NCBI GenBank assembly: GCA_002773985.1
Contig: PEZW01000011.1
Coordinates: forward strand, 1 to 32,452
Length of the DNA: 32,452 nt
Direction: 5' to 3'
Origin: Candidatus Berkelbacteria bacterium CG10_big_fil_rev_8_21_14_0_10_43_13
GTDB taxonomy: Bacteria; Patescibacteriota; UBA1384; XYA2-FULL-43-10; 1-14-0-10-43-13
The stretch's first letter is position 1, and the number at the start of each line of letters is the position of its first letter. Shown piece after piece: positions 20,205-28,168 of this stretch. The notes beneath the pieces are model-generated. The model did not search any database. It saw only the letters and a list, made by a program, of their open reading frames with translations, and was not told where the DNA came from. Made by a program: the position numbers and the translations under genes.

Positions 20205-20702
20205 ATGAAACAACTAAAATTTCTTTTTTATTTGCTCCTAGGTTTATTGACGGTTTTACTCGACGTCTCCTTTTTTTCAAGTTTTGAGATATATGGCGCC
20301 AGTATTTTAACATCGTTTATCGCGATGGTTATCTTTGCGATCAGAGACAATGGCGATGATTACGCTTATTTCGGCTTACTTCAAGTGATTTTGTTTGCGG
20401 TTTTTTCGTCGTTGCCTATGGGCGTCATAGCACTTAATTTTTTCTTATTACCGATTGGTTTAAATATAATCGCCAAAAAATATTTTCCTGAACCAAATAA
20501 TTTCACCATTCTTTTTTATCTAGTTGCTGCTACTTTTCTATTCGATTTTATTTTGCTTGTCTGGTCAAGTGAGTGGAATGCATCCAGCTTCCTCGCCGTT
20601 GGCTATTTCACAGCTATCAATAGTATGGTGGGGTGGTTCGTGTATTACGTTATCGATCTTTTGAAGAAAAAGTACACATTTTCCTCAAAGATAAAAATTT
20701 AA
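20205..20702 (+). CDS. mreD: MreD-like membrane protein
   Basis: 165 aa, five or so hydrophobic spans (FLFYLLLGLLTVLLDVSFF, ILTSFIAMVIFAI, LLQVILFAVFSSLPMGVIALNFFLLPI, FTILFYLVAATFLFDFILLVW, INSMVGWFVYYVIDLL). MreD sequences diverge strongly, so the call rests on topology, length and position between mreC and PBP2. The start is preceded by GAGAAG at 20193-20198. It ends eight bases before PBP2. Confidence 0.8.
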   Translation: MKQLKFLFYLLLGLLTVLLDVSFFSSFEIYGASILTSFIAMVIFAIRDNGDDYAYFGLLQVILFAVFSSLPMGVIALNFFLLPIGLNIIAKKYFPEPNNFTILFYLVAATFLFDFILLVWSSEWNASSFLAVGYFTAINSMVGWFVYYVIDLLKKKYTFSSKIKI

Positions 20703-20709
20703 GACTCAA

Positions 20710-22656
20710 ATGGATATTTTTGGTAATTTTTCAAAACTGAAAGATGATAAGGAAAAGCGCAAGGTCAGAGAGTACTCTGATCTTGAATTTAGTTATTCTG
20801 ATCTCTCGTCTGAATCTGTCGACAGAGTTGAGGAAAAGAACAATCCTGGGTTCACCTCTTATCTGAAAGCATTTTCTATTCTTATTTTTACTATTTTGAT
20901 TTTGCGTCTTTTCACTGTTCAAATTGTTTCGGGGAGCTTGAATCAAAAATTGGCTGAAGGCAATCGAATACGTCCTAGAGTTATCGAAGCTGGGAGAGGC
21001 CTGATTTTGGACAAGAATGGCAAGCCACTGGCTCAAAATGAGCCCTCTTTTGCTTTGGCAGTTTACCCTTCTGATCTACCGCATAAGACTACTGATCGAG
21101 AGGCGGTTTATCAAAAAATTTCCGACCTAACGAAGATTCCGCTTGAGACTGTCAAAAAAGAGGCTGAAAAAAACGGTCTGTCATCCCTAGATGAAGTTAC
21201 TATCAAGGAAAATGTTTCGCACGACGATGCTCTTTTACTCGAACAAAAGATTTCTGATCTGCCTGGTGTCTTCGTGGCGACAAAGTCGATCCGTCGATAC
21301 ACGAGCGATTCTGGCCTAGCTCACGTCCTTGGTTATACTGGTTTGGTTTCGGCAAATGATATCATAAATCATCCTGATTATTATCTTTCAGATCGGATCG
21401 GCAAGACTGGTCTCGAGTCTAAATATGAAAGTTATCTCCGTGGTGTTTATGGTGTGGAGCAGATCGAGGTTGATTCTGTGGGTAATATTACCGGTGTCGT
21501 TACAGACAACAATAACACTGAGCCAGTCAACGGAGACAACTTGGTCCTAAACCTTGACTATGGTTTGCAGCAAGCAACAGCCACAGCTCTGGCAAGTGGT
21601 ATGGCAACGGGTACAGAGCAAACCGGTCAGCCAGTGACGAGCGCCACGGCTATGGTTATGGATGTCAATACTGGCGGGATTCTCTCGATGGTTTCTCTGC
21701 CTAGCTACGACGACAATTTGTTTTCGATAAAAATTAGTAATGCTGATTATGCAAAATTAAACGCTGATCCAACTTTGCCGATGTTTAATCGGGGAATTGC
21801 CGGTGTCTATCCGCCAGGCTCGATCGCAAAGATCATAATGGCTTCGGCTGGTTTACAAGAAGGAAACATCACAGCAAAGACCTCGATGGTCACGCCGCCG
21901 GCAATAAAAATTGGTGAATATACTTTCCCTGACTGGAAAGACCATAGTTATGAAAGTACCAACATTCAATCGGCAATTGCCCAGTCGAACGATATTTTTT
22001 TCTATGCGCTTGGCGGAGGTTTCCAAAATATCAAGGGTTTGGGTATTGATAAGATCAAGGAATACTGGCAGCTCTTTGGTCTTGGGGAGAAAACTGGTCT
22101 TGATTTGCCTGGTGAAGCATCTGGGTTGTTGCCTGACAATGAATGGAAGACAAGGATAAAAAAAGAACCATGGTATATCGGTGACACCTACCATGTTTCG
22201 ATCGGTCAGGGCGATATGCTGGTGACTCCTATCCAGATGTTGCGCGCAACGGCGACCATCGCCAATGGCGGAAAATTGCTTCAGCCTCAACTGGTCAGCC
22301 GAATTGTCGATCGTAGCGGTAAGACGGTAAAAACATTTGGCCCTCGAATCGAGAGGCAAGACTTTATAAGTGCTGCAAATATTAAAACTGTTCAGCAAGG
22401 TATGCGTATGACTGTCCAGCCTTCCGGTTCGGCCCATAGTATTTTTTACGATTTTCCGATCCCGATCGCGGCCAAAACAGGCACAGCTCAGTTTATGAAT
22501 AACCAAAAAACACACGCTTGGTTTGAATGTTATGCACCTTATGATAATCCACAAATTGCTATTATTGTTCTGGTCGAAGGTGGTGGTGAGGGTTACGACA
22601 TTGCCGGACCGGTGGCAAAGGATATGATGACATATTATTTCGCAAATAATAAGTAA
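20710..22656 (+). CDS. mrdA: Penicillin-binding protein 2 (peptidoglycan transpeptidase, elongation)
   Basis: 648 aa. A long charged cytoplasmic tail precedes one membrane helix (about 51-72). The dimerisation/pedestal region (EAGRGLILDKNGKPLAQNEP) leads to the transpeptidase domain: S371-x-x-K374 in PPGSIAKI, S426-N-D in AQSNDIFFYALGG, and K589-T-G in AAKTGTAQF. All three penicillin-binding motifs are intact. PBP2 crosslinks the wall during elongation with RodA, which is not in this window. It closes the mltG-mreB-mreC-mreD-PBP2 block. Confidence 0.96.
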   Translation: MDIFGNFSKLKDDKEKRKVREYSDLEFSYSDLSSESVDRVEEKNNPGFTSYLKAFSILIFTILILRLFTVQIVSGSLNQKLAEGNRIRPRVIEAGRGLILDKNGKPLAQNEPSFALAVYPSDLPHKTTDREAVYQKISDLTKIPLETVKKEAEKNGLSSLDEVTIKENVSHDDALLLEQKISDLPGVFVATKSIRRYTSDSGLAHVLGYTGLVSANDIINHPDYYLSDRIGKTGLESKYESYLRGVYGVEQIEVDSVGNITGVVTDNNNTEPVNGDNLVLNLDYGLQQATATALASGMATGTEQTGQPVTSATAMVMDVNTGGILSMVSLPSYDDNLFSIKISNADYAKLNADPTLPMFNRGIAGVYPPGSIAKIIMASAGLQEGNITAKTSMVTPPAIKIGEYTFPDWKDHSYESTNIQSAIAQSNDIFFYALGGGFQNIKGLGIDKIKEYWQLFGLGEKTGLDLPGEASGLLPDNEWKTRIKKEPWYIGDTYHVSIGQGDMLVTPIQMLRATATIANGGKLLQPQLVSRIVDRSGKTVKTFGPRIERQDFISAANIKTVQQGMRMTVQPSGSAHSIFYDFPIPIAAKTGTAQFMNNQKTHAWFECYAPYDNPQIAIIVLVEGGGEGYDIAGPVAKDMMTYYFANNK

Positions 22657-22659
22657 CAA

Positions 22660-22828
22660 TCACAATAACCAAGAACAAAGAAACAAACACCAAAATAACC
22701 AATAACCAAGAAATCCCACTTCGCTCTATCGAGCTACGCGGGGCAAGCAATAACCAAAGTTTGAATACTTGAAAATTGAGAAATTGAATATTTTTGTATC
22801 TCGTATCTTGATGTTTGGTTATTGAGAA
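22660..22828 (+). repeat. Dispersed intergenic repeat, copy 2
   Basis: This closely parallels 3461-3622: AACCAAGAACAAAGAAACAA words, the palindrome TCCCACTTCGCTC...GAGCTACGCGGGG, then inverse words ending in TTGATGTTTGGTTATTG. The palindrome is flanked by exact 10-bp direct repeats CAATAACCAA at 22700-22709 and 22748-22757. Nothing coding is visible between 22657 and 23063. Confidence 0.85.
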
Positions 22829-22912
22829 CTTTTTTCTCAGAAATAATTCAGTATTGTACTTTACAATCAGTTATATCGATTGTGAAACTCGCACGGTCAA
22901 GCCCTAGAAGTC

Positions 22913-22951
22913 TTGACAGTTGGGACCTTTTTTGAGAAAATAAACGTCCCA
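22913..22951 (+). promoter_or_regulatory. greA promoter with a perfect 7-bp inverted repeat across the -10
   Basis: TTGACA at 22913-22918; 17 bases later GAAAAT (22936-22941) is a fair -10. TTGGGAC (22920-22926) and GTCCCAA (22946-22952) are a perfect inverted repeat enclosing the -10, which would fit an operator or an RNA-polymerase-blocking hairpin. Confidence 0.55.
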
Positions 22952-22974
22952 AAAGTAAAAAATAATTATCGAAA

Positions 22975-23013
22975 CGCTGCACGTATTTAAAAAAAACGTG
23001 GGCGATTTTTTTT
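22975..23013 (+). terminator. Terminator-like hairpin in the greA 5' leader (possible attenuator)
   Basis: CGC-TG-CACGT (22975-22984) pairs with ACGTG-G-GCG (22996-23004), followed by A and eight Ts to 23013. It lies about 30-65 bases after the predicted transcription start and 50 bases before the greA ATG. A second hairpin GGCGATC, loop TTCT, GATCGTC (23022-23040) follows. Known parallel: E. coli greA has a leader terminator that yields the GraL RNAs. Confidence 0.65.
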
Positions 23014-23063
23014 CCGAAAAGAGGCGATCTTCTGATCGTCACAAGCGGAGCCGAAAGGACAAA

Positions 23064-23516
23064 ATGAGTAATTACGTCACGGAAGCAGGCCTTGTAAAAC
23101 TAAAAGAACAGCTCAAGGAAATCAAGCTGAAATTGAAAGAAGCCAGTCGTAAGATTAAAGACGCCCGCGAAATGGGTGATCTGTCAGAGAATGCTGAATA
23201 TCATGAGGCGAAGAATGAGCAGTCATATCTGGCTAGCAAGGAAGTTGACATCGAACAAAAGATCAAGAATGCTCAGATAATCTCCAAAGAGTGTAAAACT
23301 GATATTATCAATGTCGGCTGCGCTGTCGAAATTGATGATGACGGCGAAAAAGTGAGCTACCAGATTGTTGGTAGTGACGAGGCTGATCCGATCAATGGAC
23401 GCATCTCTGTCGATTCGCCGATTGGTTCTGCTTTGGTCGGTCACAAGAAGGGTGAGACTGTCGCGGTCAAAACCCCAATTGGTGTCACAAACTGTAAGAT
23501 TCTGAAAATCGGATAG
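23064..23516 (+). CDS. greA: Transcription elongation factor GreA
   Basis: 150 aa from ATG 23064, chosen because AAAGGA at 23054-23059 is well placed; the open frame extends upstream into the leader. The N-terminal coiled coil contains the functional tip ARE-MGDLSENAEYHEAK (acidic residues that enter the RNA polymerase secondary channel) and the C-terminal FKBP-like domain has IVGSDEADPINGRISVDSPIGSALVGHKKGETV. GreA rescues backtracked polymerase by stimulating RNA cleavage. The leader holds a terminator-like hairpin. Confidence 0.97.
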   Translation: MSNYVTEAGLVKLKEQLKEIKLKLKEASRKIKDAREMGDLSENAEYHEAKNEQSYLASKEVDIEQKIKNAQIISKECKTDIINVGCAVEIDDDGEKVSYQIVGSDEADPINGRISVDSPIGSALVGHKKGETVAVKTPIGVTNCKILKIG

Positions 23517-23657
23517 AGCCAGCACAGATCTCTTCCACAGATAGACACAGATAAAATACCGCGCTCGATCAGAGGCGGTGTTTTAGTTTGTGTATCTTTG
23601 TGGTATAAATTAGTTAGAAAGTAGAAGTTTACCGGTTTTGTGCAATTCAATCTCTGG
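23517..23657 (+). terminator. greA terminator inside a CACAGATAGACACAGAT-type inverted repeat
   Basis: ACCGC-G-CTC (23558-23566) and GAG-GCGGT (23572-23579) form the stem, followed by GTTTT. Around it the words CCACAGATAGACACAGAT (about 23534-23551) invert to GTGTATCTTTGTGG downstream. The rest of the gap holds nothing I can assign. Confidence 0.65.
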
Positions 23658-23726
23658 TGTCATCCCGAACTCGTTTCGGGATCCCGTAGCTTATCTCTGA
23701 GATGCTGAAACAAGTTCAGCATGACA
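23658..23726 (+). repeat. Compound REP-like hairpins before lysS
   Basis: TGTCATCCCGAACTCGTTTC-GGGATCCCG is followed by GAGATGCTGAAACAAGTTCA-GCATGACA. The outer TGTCAT and ATGACA are inverse, as in 8208-8298. Confidence 0.75.
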
Positions 23727-23775
23727 ATTACACAACAGTGGTAAGGTTTATAAAGTTTATAAATCCGAGGAAAAT

Positions 23776-25266
23776 ATGGCAGAAAATTTGGGTGCGACTG
23801 AAAAAGAACTAGTCGAAAACAGGCTTGAAAAACTTGAAGCCTTGCGAGCGCAGGGTGTCGATCCGTATCCATCGAAATCCAGCCGGACAAAGATGACGGC
23901 TGATGTTCGAAAAGACAAGGACAAGCTGATTGCCGATAAAGCAAACGTGACGGTCGCCGGCAGGCTGATGGCTAAGCGCGGTCATGGTAAATTGATTTTT
24001 GCTGATATTGAAGATATCACCGGTAAGATTCAAACTGTCTTCAAAATTGATATTTTGGGCGAAAAATTTGATCAAATTTCTTTGTTCGAAGTCGGCGATT
24101 TTATCGAGGTAGTCGGCACAGTCTTTGTGACAGCGGCCGGTGAACTGACAGTTGAGGCTGAAGGAATTAAAATTCTGGCCAAGACGATTCGACCAATTCC
24201 TGAGAAGTGGTATGGTATCAAAGACGAGGAGCTGCGTTTTCGCAAGCGTTATCTCGATTTCATACTCGAGCCGGAAATGCGTGATCTTTTCATCAAAAAA
24301 GCAAAATTTTGGCAATCGATCAGAGAGTTTTTGGTTGCAAAAGGTTTTCTGGAAGTAGAAACTCCGGTGCTGGAATCGACAGCCGGTGGTGCGGACGCAA
24401 ATCCATTTACAACACATCATCATGCCTTTGATATGGATGTTTACCTGCGAATTTCGACAGGCGAGCTTTGGCAGAAGCGATTGATGGTGGCTGGATTTGA
24501 AAAAACCTTCGAAATAGGTCGACAATTTCGAAATGAGGGCATTTCTCGCGAACATCTCCAGGATTATTCTCAAGTTGAATATTACTGGGCTTATGCCGAC
24601 TATGAGGACAATATGAAAATGGTTCAGGAAATGTATTGCCATGTCGCCAAAGAAACATTCAACACGACAAAATTTCAGATCAACGGTTTTGATATCGATT
24701 TGGCTGACGACTGGACTCACTTGGATTATGTTGAGACCGTAAAAGAAAAATTAAGCATCGATGTTCTGGAAGCGTCAGAGGATGAGATAAGAGCAAAACT
24801 AAAAGAATTAAAAATTGAATTTAAACCAAATGAACGTCGTGGTCGCCTGATCGATTCACTCTGGAAACATATTCGCAAAACGATCGCTGGGCCGGCTTTC
24901 CTGATCAATCATCCAGTTGAGGTTTCGCCCCTAGCCAAGCGAAAAGCCGACGATCCACGTCTAGTTGAGAGATTCCAGCCGATTATTGCCGGGTCCGAGA
25001 TCGGAAACGGTTATTCTGAGCTGAACGATCCGGTCGATCAGCGTGCACGGTTCGATGAACAGGCCAAGATGCGGGCGGAGGGTGACAATGAAGCCCAGAT
25101 GTTTGATGAGGAGTTTGTCGAAGCGCTAGAATATGGCATGCCACCGACGACTGGTTTTGGCACATCTGAGCGGATGTTTGCCTTTCTTGCCGGAAAAACA
25201 GTTCGTGAGGCACAGATATTTCCACTGATGAAACCAGACAAGCCAGAGGCTGGCAAAAATTCTTAA
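23776..25266 (+). CDS. lysS: Lysyl-tRNA synthetase, class II
   Basis: 496 aa, usual length. An N-terminal OB-fold binds the anticodon (AGRLMAKRGHGKLIFADIED, about 55-74). The class II core shows RFRKRYLDFI (motif 1 region), FLEVETPVLESTAGGADANPF, FEIGRQFRNEGISREH (motif 2), and GNGYSELNDPVDQRARF with EYGMPPTTGFGTSERMFAFLAG (motif 3). CCGAGG at 23766-23771 is the SD-like site. It charges tRNA-Lys. No repeat insert was seen in this gene. Confidence 0.97.
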   Translation: MAENLGATEKELVENRLEKLEALRAQGVDPYPSKSSRTKMTADVRKDKDKLIADKANVTVAGRLMAKRGHGKLIFADIEDITGKIQTVFKIDILGEKFDQISLFEVGDFIEVVGTVFVTAAGELTVEAEGIKILAKTIRPIPEKWYGIKDEELRFRKRYLDFILEPEMRDLFIKKAKFWQSIREFLVAKGFLEVETPVLESTAGGADANPFTTHHHAFDMDVYLRISTGELWQKRLMVAGFEKTFEIGRQFRNEGISREHLQDYSQVEYYWAYADYEDNMKMVQEMYCHVAKETFNTTKFQINGFDIDLADDWTHLDYVETVKEKLSIDVLEASEDEIRAKLKELKIEFKPNERRGRLIDSLWKHIRKTIAGPAFLINHPVEVSPLAKRKADDPRLVERFQPIIAGSEIGNGYSELNDPVDQRARFDEQAKMRAEGDNEAQMFDEEFVEALEYGMPPTTGFGTSERMFAFLAGKTVREAQIFPLMKPDKPEAGKNS

Positions 25267-25367
25267 TTATTAATTTTTAATTTCTAATCAATTCCTAATT
25301 TCCAATTTTTAAACATTAATAATTAAAAATTGAATAAAAATTAAGAACTAAAAATTAGAAATTGGAG
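25263..25367 (+). repeat. AT-rich inverted repeat between lysS and serS
   Basis: The left arm (25263-25311: TTAATTATTAATTTTTAATT and onward to CCTAATTTCCAATTTTT) includes the lysS stop; the right arm (25318-25367) inverts it, ending AAAAATTAGAAATTGGAG. The terminal GGAG of the right arm may serve as Shine-Dalgarno for serS. Confidence 0.75.
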
Positions 25368-25371
25368 TGAT

Positions 25372-26628
25372 ATGCTCGACATAAAACTGATTCGTGAAAA
25401 ACCAGAGGAAATTAAAAAGGCGATTGCTCGCAAAGGTGCAGAGCCGGCATTGATCGATGAACTGCTTGATTTGGACAAGAGACGTCGCGACCTGATTGCC
25501 AAAATTGAAAGATTTCAGACTGAGGTCAATATTAGATCAAAAGAGATTGTTCAATATCACGGTCAGCAAAAGATTGACGCTATCAATGATGCGAGTGAAT
25601 CTTCTGAGAAGATCAAACAACTCAAGCCCGAGCTAGAAAAAGTCGAAACTGGCTTTCGTGAAATTGCTTTAGAGATTCCAAATCCGCCAAGTCCGGAAGT
25701 GATCGATGGCGAATCTGACAAAGACAACACCGTCAATCGAACTTGGGGAGAGAAACCAAACTTTGATTTCAAGCCGCTTGATAACATCGAGCTGGCCGAA
25801 AAATTAAACCTCTTCAATACAGAACGAGCGACAAAAGTTGCCGGGTCGCGCTTCTATTATCTGACTGGTGACATGGTAATTATCGAGCAATCACTCTTTC
25901 GTTTTGCTCTCGATTTTCTGGTCGCTGAAAAATTTATTCCAGTGATTCCACCCGTGCTTGTAAACCGCAGAATCATGGAAGGCGCTGGCTATATCCCTGG
26001 CGGTGAGGATGAAATCTACAAGACACAGGATGATCTGTATCTGGCTGGAACATCGGAACAACCGCTGGCTGGCTACCACCTGGACGAAATTTTTTCAGAA
26101 AAAGATTTGCCGCTGCGTTATGCTGGGATCTCAACCTGTTTCCGACGTGAAGCTGGTAGTCATGGCAAGGACGTCCGAGGCATCTTGCGTGGTCATCAAT
26201 TCAACAAAATCGAGATGTTTTCTTTCGTCAAACCAGAAGATTCAACCAAAGAACATGATTACATGGTTTCGCTCGAAGAAAAATTAATGCAAAAATTGAA
26301 ATTGCCATATCAGGTTATAAACATCTGTGCTGGTGATCTCGGTGCGCCGGCAGCGAAAAAATTTGATATCGAAGCCTGGTTGCCGAGCGAGGGCAAGTAT
26401 CGTGAGACGCATTCTTGTTCGAATTGTACTGATTTTCAAGCGCGCCGCCTCAACATTCGTTATAAAAATTCTGAAGGAAAAACGGATTTTGTCCACACTC
26501 TAAACGGCACTGCATTTGCCGAGCGACCATTGCTCGCAATCCTTGAAAATTATCAGCAAAAGGACGGCTCAGTCAAGGTGCCGGAAGTGTTGCAAAAGTA
26601 CACTGGGTTCTCTGAGATCAAGCGATAG
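25372..26628 (+). CDS. serS: Seryl-tRNA synthetase
   Basis: 418 aa, full length. The N-terminal long coiled coil (about 28-105, DELLDLDKRRRDLIAKIERF...) binds the tRNA-Ser variable arm. The class II core has GSRFYYLTGDMVIIEQ, VIPPVLVNRRIMEGAGYIPG, LAGTSEQPLAGYH (serine site), CFRREAGSHGKDVRGILRGHQFNKIEMF (motif 2) and NGTAFAERPLLAILENYQQ (motif 3). ATTGGAG just before the ATG acts as the SD. Directly after its stop comes the left arm of a GxxExxY cassette. Confidence 0.97.
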   Translation: MLDIKLIREKPEEIKKAIARKGAEPALIDELLDLDKRRRDLIAKIERFQTEVNIRSKEIVQYHGQQKIDAINDASESSEKIKQLKPELEKVETGFREIALEIPNPPSPEVIDGESDKDNTVNRTWGEKPNFDFKPLDNIELAEKLNLFNTERATKVAGSRFYYLTGDMVIIEQSLFRFALDFLVAEKFIPVIPPVLVNRRIMEGAGYIPGGEDEIYKTQDDLYLAGTSEQPLAGYHLDEIFSEKDLPLRYAGISTCFRREAGSHGKDVRGILRGHQFNKIEMFSFVKPEDSTKEHDYMVSLEEKLMQKLKLPYQVINICAGDLGAPAAKKFDIEAWLPSEGKYRETHSCSNCTDFQARRLNIRYKNSEGKTDFVHTLNGTAFAERPLLAILENYQQKDGSVKVPEVLQKYTGFSEIKR

Positions 26629-26629
26629 T

Positions 26630-26664
26630 ATTACAAAACTACAAATTATACAAATCTTACAAAT
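26630..26664 (+). repeat. Left 35-bp inverted repeat of GxxExxY cassette 2
   Basis: By direct reading this 35-base arm is a perfect reverse complement of 27057-27091. It begins one base after the serS stop and its last two bases are the A and T of the cassette gene's start codon. Confidence 0.95.
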
Positions 26665-27064
26665 GGTGGAGGGAAAAAATAAAGTAATTTATCTGGAGCT
26701 TAGCTATAAGATAGTCGGCTGTCTTTTTAATGTTTTTAATAATATCGGACCGAACCATCGGGAGAGTTATTATCAAAAAACTGTAGCTATCGAACTGAAT
26801 CGTAGTGGTTTGAGTTTTGTCGAGCAATATCCAGTTGATCTCAAATATAGGAGCGAAAAGATAGGGAAAAGTTTCCTTGATTTTAATATAGAAAACAAGG
26901 TAATCTTAGAATTGAAGTCTGGACGTTTTATTCATCGCGGAGATTTTATACAATTACATAATTACCTAAAAACATGTGGGATGGAATTGGGAATCATCGC
27001 TTGTTTCACAGCCAAAGGAGTGGTTTATCATCGAATTCTCAACATCAAGAGGCACGATTTGTAA
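26663..27064 (+). CDS. GxxExxY protein (PDDEXK_3 nuclease-like), copy 2
   Basis: 133 aa from ATG 26663; the frame stays open upstream but only into serS. LELSYKIVGCLFNVFNNIG is the family N-terminal helix. The naming motif is altered (NHRESYY, with N for the first G). SFLDFNIENKVILELKSG supplies the D-ExK core, followed by QLHNYLKTCGMELGIIACFTAKGV. It is only distantly similar to copy 1, so this is not a recent duplication. A GGAGGG right after the start codon is not a usable SD. Both codon ends fall inside a perfect 35-bp inverted repeat. Role unknown; nuclease fold with intact catalytic residues. Confidence 0.88.
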   Translation: MVEGKNKVIYLELSYKIVGCLFNVFNNIGPNHRESYYQKTVAIELNRSGLSFVEQYPVDLKYRSEKIGKSFLDFNIENKVILELKSGRFIHRGDFIQLHNYLKTCGMELGIIACFTAKGVVYHRILNIKRHDL

Positions 27065-27091
27065 GATTTGTATAATTTGTAGTTTTGTAAT
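27057..27091 (+). repeat. Right 35-bp inverted repeat of GxxExxY cassette 2
   Basis: Perfect reverse complement of 26630-26664; includes the TAA stop (27062-27064). It ends eight bases before the hpf Shine-Dalgarno. Confidence 0.95.
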
Positions 27092-27109
27092 CTAAACCAG
27101 GAGGTGTGT

Positions 27110-27478
27110 ATGAAAATCGAATTCCACATTAAAGATGTGGTTATTACGGCGAAACAAAAAGCGCTGTTTGAAAAGAAATTAATGAAGTTGAAAAAATATT
27201 GCAAGGATGAGTCAGTAACCATCGACGTCTATTTGAAGGACGAGAGTAGCGCGGAGAAGGGTGGTGTTGACCAGACCGTTGAGATCTCGACAGTGATAGC
27301 AGGTGAGAAGATTTTCGTGACTGAAATCGATGACCGCTTGCTACGAGCCTTTGCTCGCGCTCAGAAAGCTTTCGATCGGCAAGTAAATAAATTGCACAAA
27401 CAAAGAATTGAAAAAAGCCACAGTGGGTCAGATAGTTATATTTCGAAGGCACTAAAAGCGTTGAGATTGAAAAAATGA
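27110..27478 (+). CDS. hpf: Ribosome hibernation promoting factor, short HPF/RaiA family
   Basis: 122 aa from ATG 27110, preceded by AGGAGG at 27099-27104, the strongest Shine-Dalgarno in the window; a GTG at 27104 overlaps it and is rejected. The beta-alpha-beta-beta-beta-alpha fold is readable: MKIEFHIKDVVITAKQKALFEKKLMKLKKY, SVTIDVYLKDES, QTVEISTVIAGEKIFVTEIDDRLLRAFARAQKAFDRQVNKL. The protein sits in the 30S decoding site during stationary phase. It lacks the C-terminal dimerisation domain of long HPF. Confidence 0.92.
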   Translation: MKIEFHIKDVVITAKQKALFEKKLMKLKKYCKDESVTIDVYLKDESSAEKGGVDQTVEISTVIAGEKIFVTEIDDRLLRAFARAQKAFDRQVNKLHKQRIEKSHSGSDSYISKALKALRLKK

Positions 27479-27504
27479 CAAGCTGATGTTTGGACCGAAT
27501 CGAG

Positions 27505-27538
27505 TTTGTCATCCCCGGCTTGAACGGGGATCCAATCC
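27505..27538 (+). repeat. REP-like hairpin downstream of hpf
   Basis: TTGTCATCCCCG...CGGGGATCC, single unit of the GTCATCC family, stem CCCCG/CGGGG with loop GCTTGAA. Confidence 0.7.
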
Positions 27539-27544
27539 ATATTT

Positions 27545-27578
27545 AAAAAACACCATTGAAATTTCAACGGTGTTTTTT
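27545..27578. terminator. Bidirectional terminator between hpf and the minus-strand membrane gene
   Basis: AAAAAACACC (27545-27554) and GGTGTTTTTT (27569-27578), with inner TTGAA/TTCAA, form a stem with a poly-A/poly-T frame that works on both strands. It separates two convergent genes. Confidence 0.9.
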
Positions 27579-27592
27579 AAAACTATTCGTTT

Positions 27593-28168
27593 CTAGCTGA
27601 GGTTGCTGTGAGTAGAATTTTGTTGAATTTGATTTTTGTGATCTTTTTCAAAGAAGAGGATATCGGCGCAGGTCAGGGCAATAAAGGCAATTAGGCTGGT
27701 AAAGAGCTTGAAATTTTCAGTCATCTGTTTGACCGAGCTACTCAAATCTCCGCTGGTGTAGTTGCCGATCATTCCATATATGGAATATGATAGGGCAAAA
27801 AATAATCCGCCGGCGATAAGAGATGAACTAAAGAAAGGGAATTTTTTAAAGAGAAAAATTGCGATTACAATAAGGATGACCATAACGACGATTGCTCTGA
27901 TCCAAGCGTTCATACTTGCCACCGCTTCGTTGTCAGCGGTTTTTTGGTTTTCGCTTTTATAGCACTTGTCATATCCGGTCTGATCAGATTTGTAATTGGG
28001 ACTGGTGGTTGTATAATGGTCTGGATATTGTTTGTTGCAGGTGTCGTATGAGCTGACATAGTCAGCACTTCTTGCTTTCTGCGGGAAAATCCGCGCCATC
28101 AAGTTGTTCAAAAAGATTACCAAAAACACCATACAAGCGATGCTAACGACGACTTTCAAGAAGGTCAT
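27593..28168 (-). CDS. Membrane protein with four predicted helices and an extracytoplasmic Cys pair, unknown
   Basis: 191 aa on the minus strand. The start at 28168 is supported by GGGAG directly upstream on that strand; a longer frame exists but lacks a ribosome site and runs through repeat DNA. Helix 1 is near residues 4-23 (VVVSIACMVFLVIFLNNLM). A Tyr/Asp/Thr-rich loop with two cysteines (SYDTCNKQYPDHY...DKCYKSEN) follows, then AWIRAIVVMVILIVIAIFLF, SSLIAGGLFFALSYSIYGMIG and LFTSLIAFIALTCADILFF. The loop could carry a disulphide. No family recognised. It is divergent from secA. Confidence 0.75.
   Translation of the reverse strand: MTFLKVVVSIACMVFLVIFLNNLMARIFPQKARSADYVSSYDTCNKQYPDHYTTTSPNYKSDQTGYDKCYKSENQKTADNEAVASMNAWIRAIVVMVILIVIAIFLFKKFPFFSSSLIAGGLFFALSYSIYGMIGNYTSGDLSSSVKQMTENFKLFTSLIAFIALTCADILFFEKDHKNQIQQNSTHSNLS

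Noticed and set aside
21853-22659. A 268-codon minus-strand frame opposite PBP2
   Set aside because: It shadows the transpeptidase domain with intact SxxK and KTG motifs on the other strand.
23809-24720. A 303-codon minus-strand frame opposite lysS
   Set aside because: LysRS on the plus strand is unambiguous; the antisense frame arises from codon bias.
14141-27064. The two GxxExxY genes as a recent duplication
   Set aside because: The proteins are only distantly similar and their flanking repeats differ in sequence, so they are independent copies.
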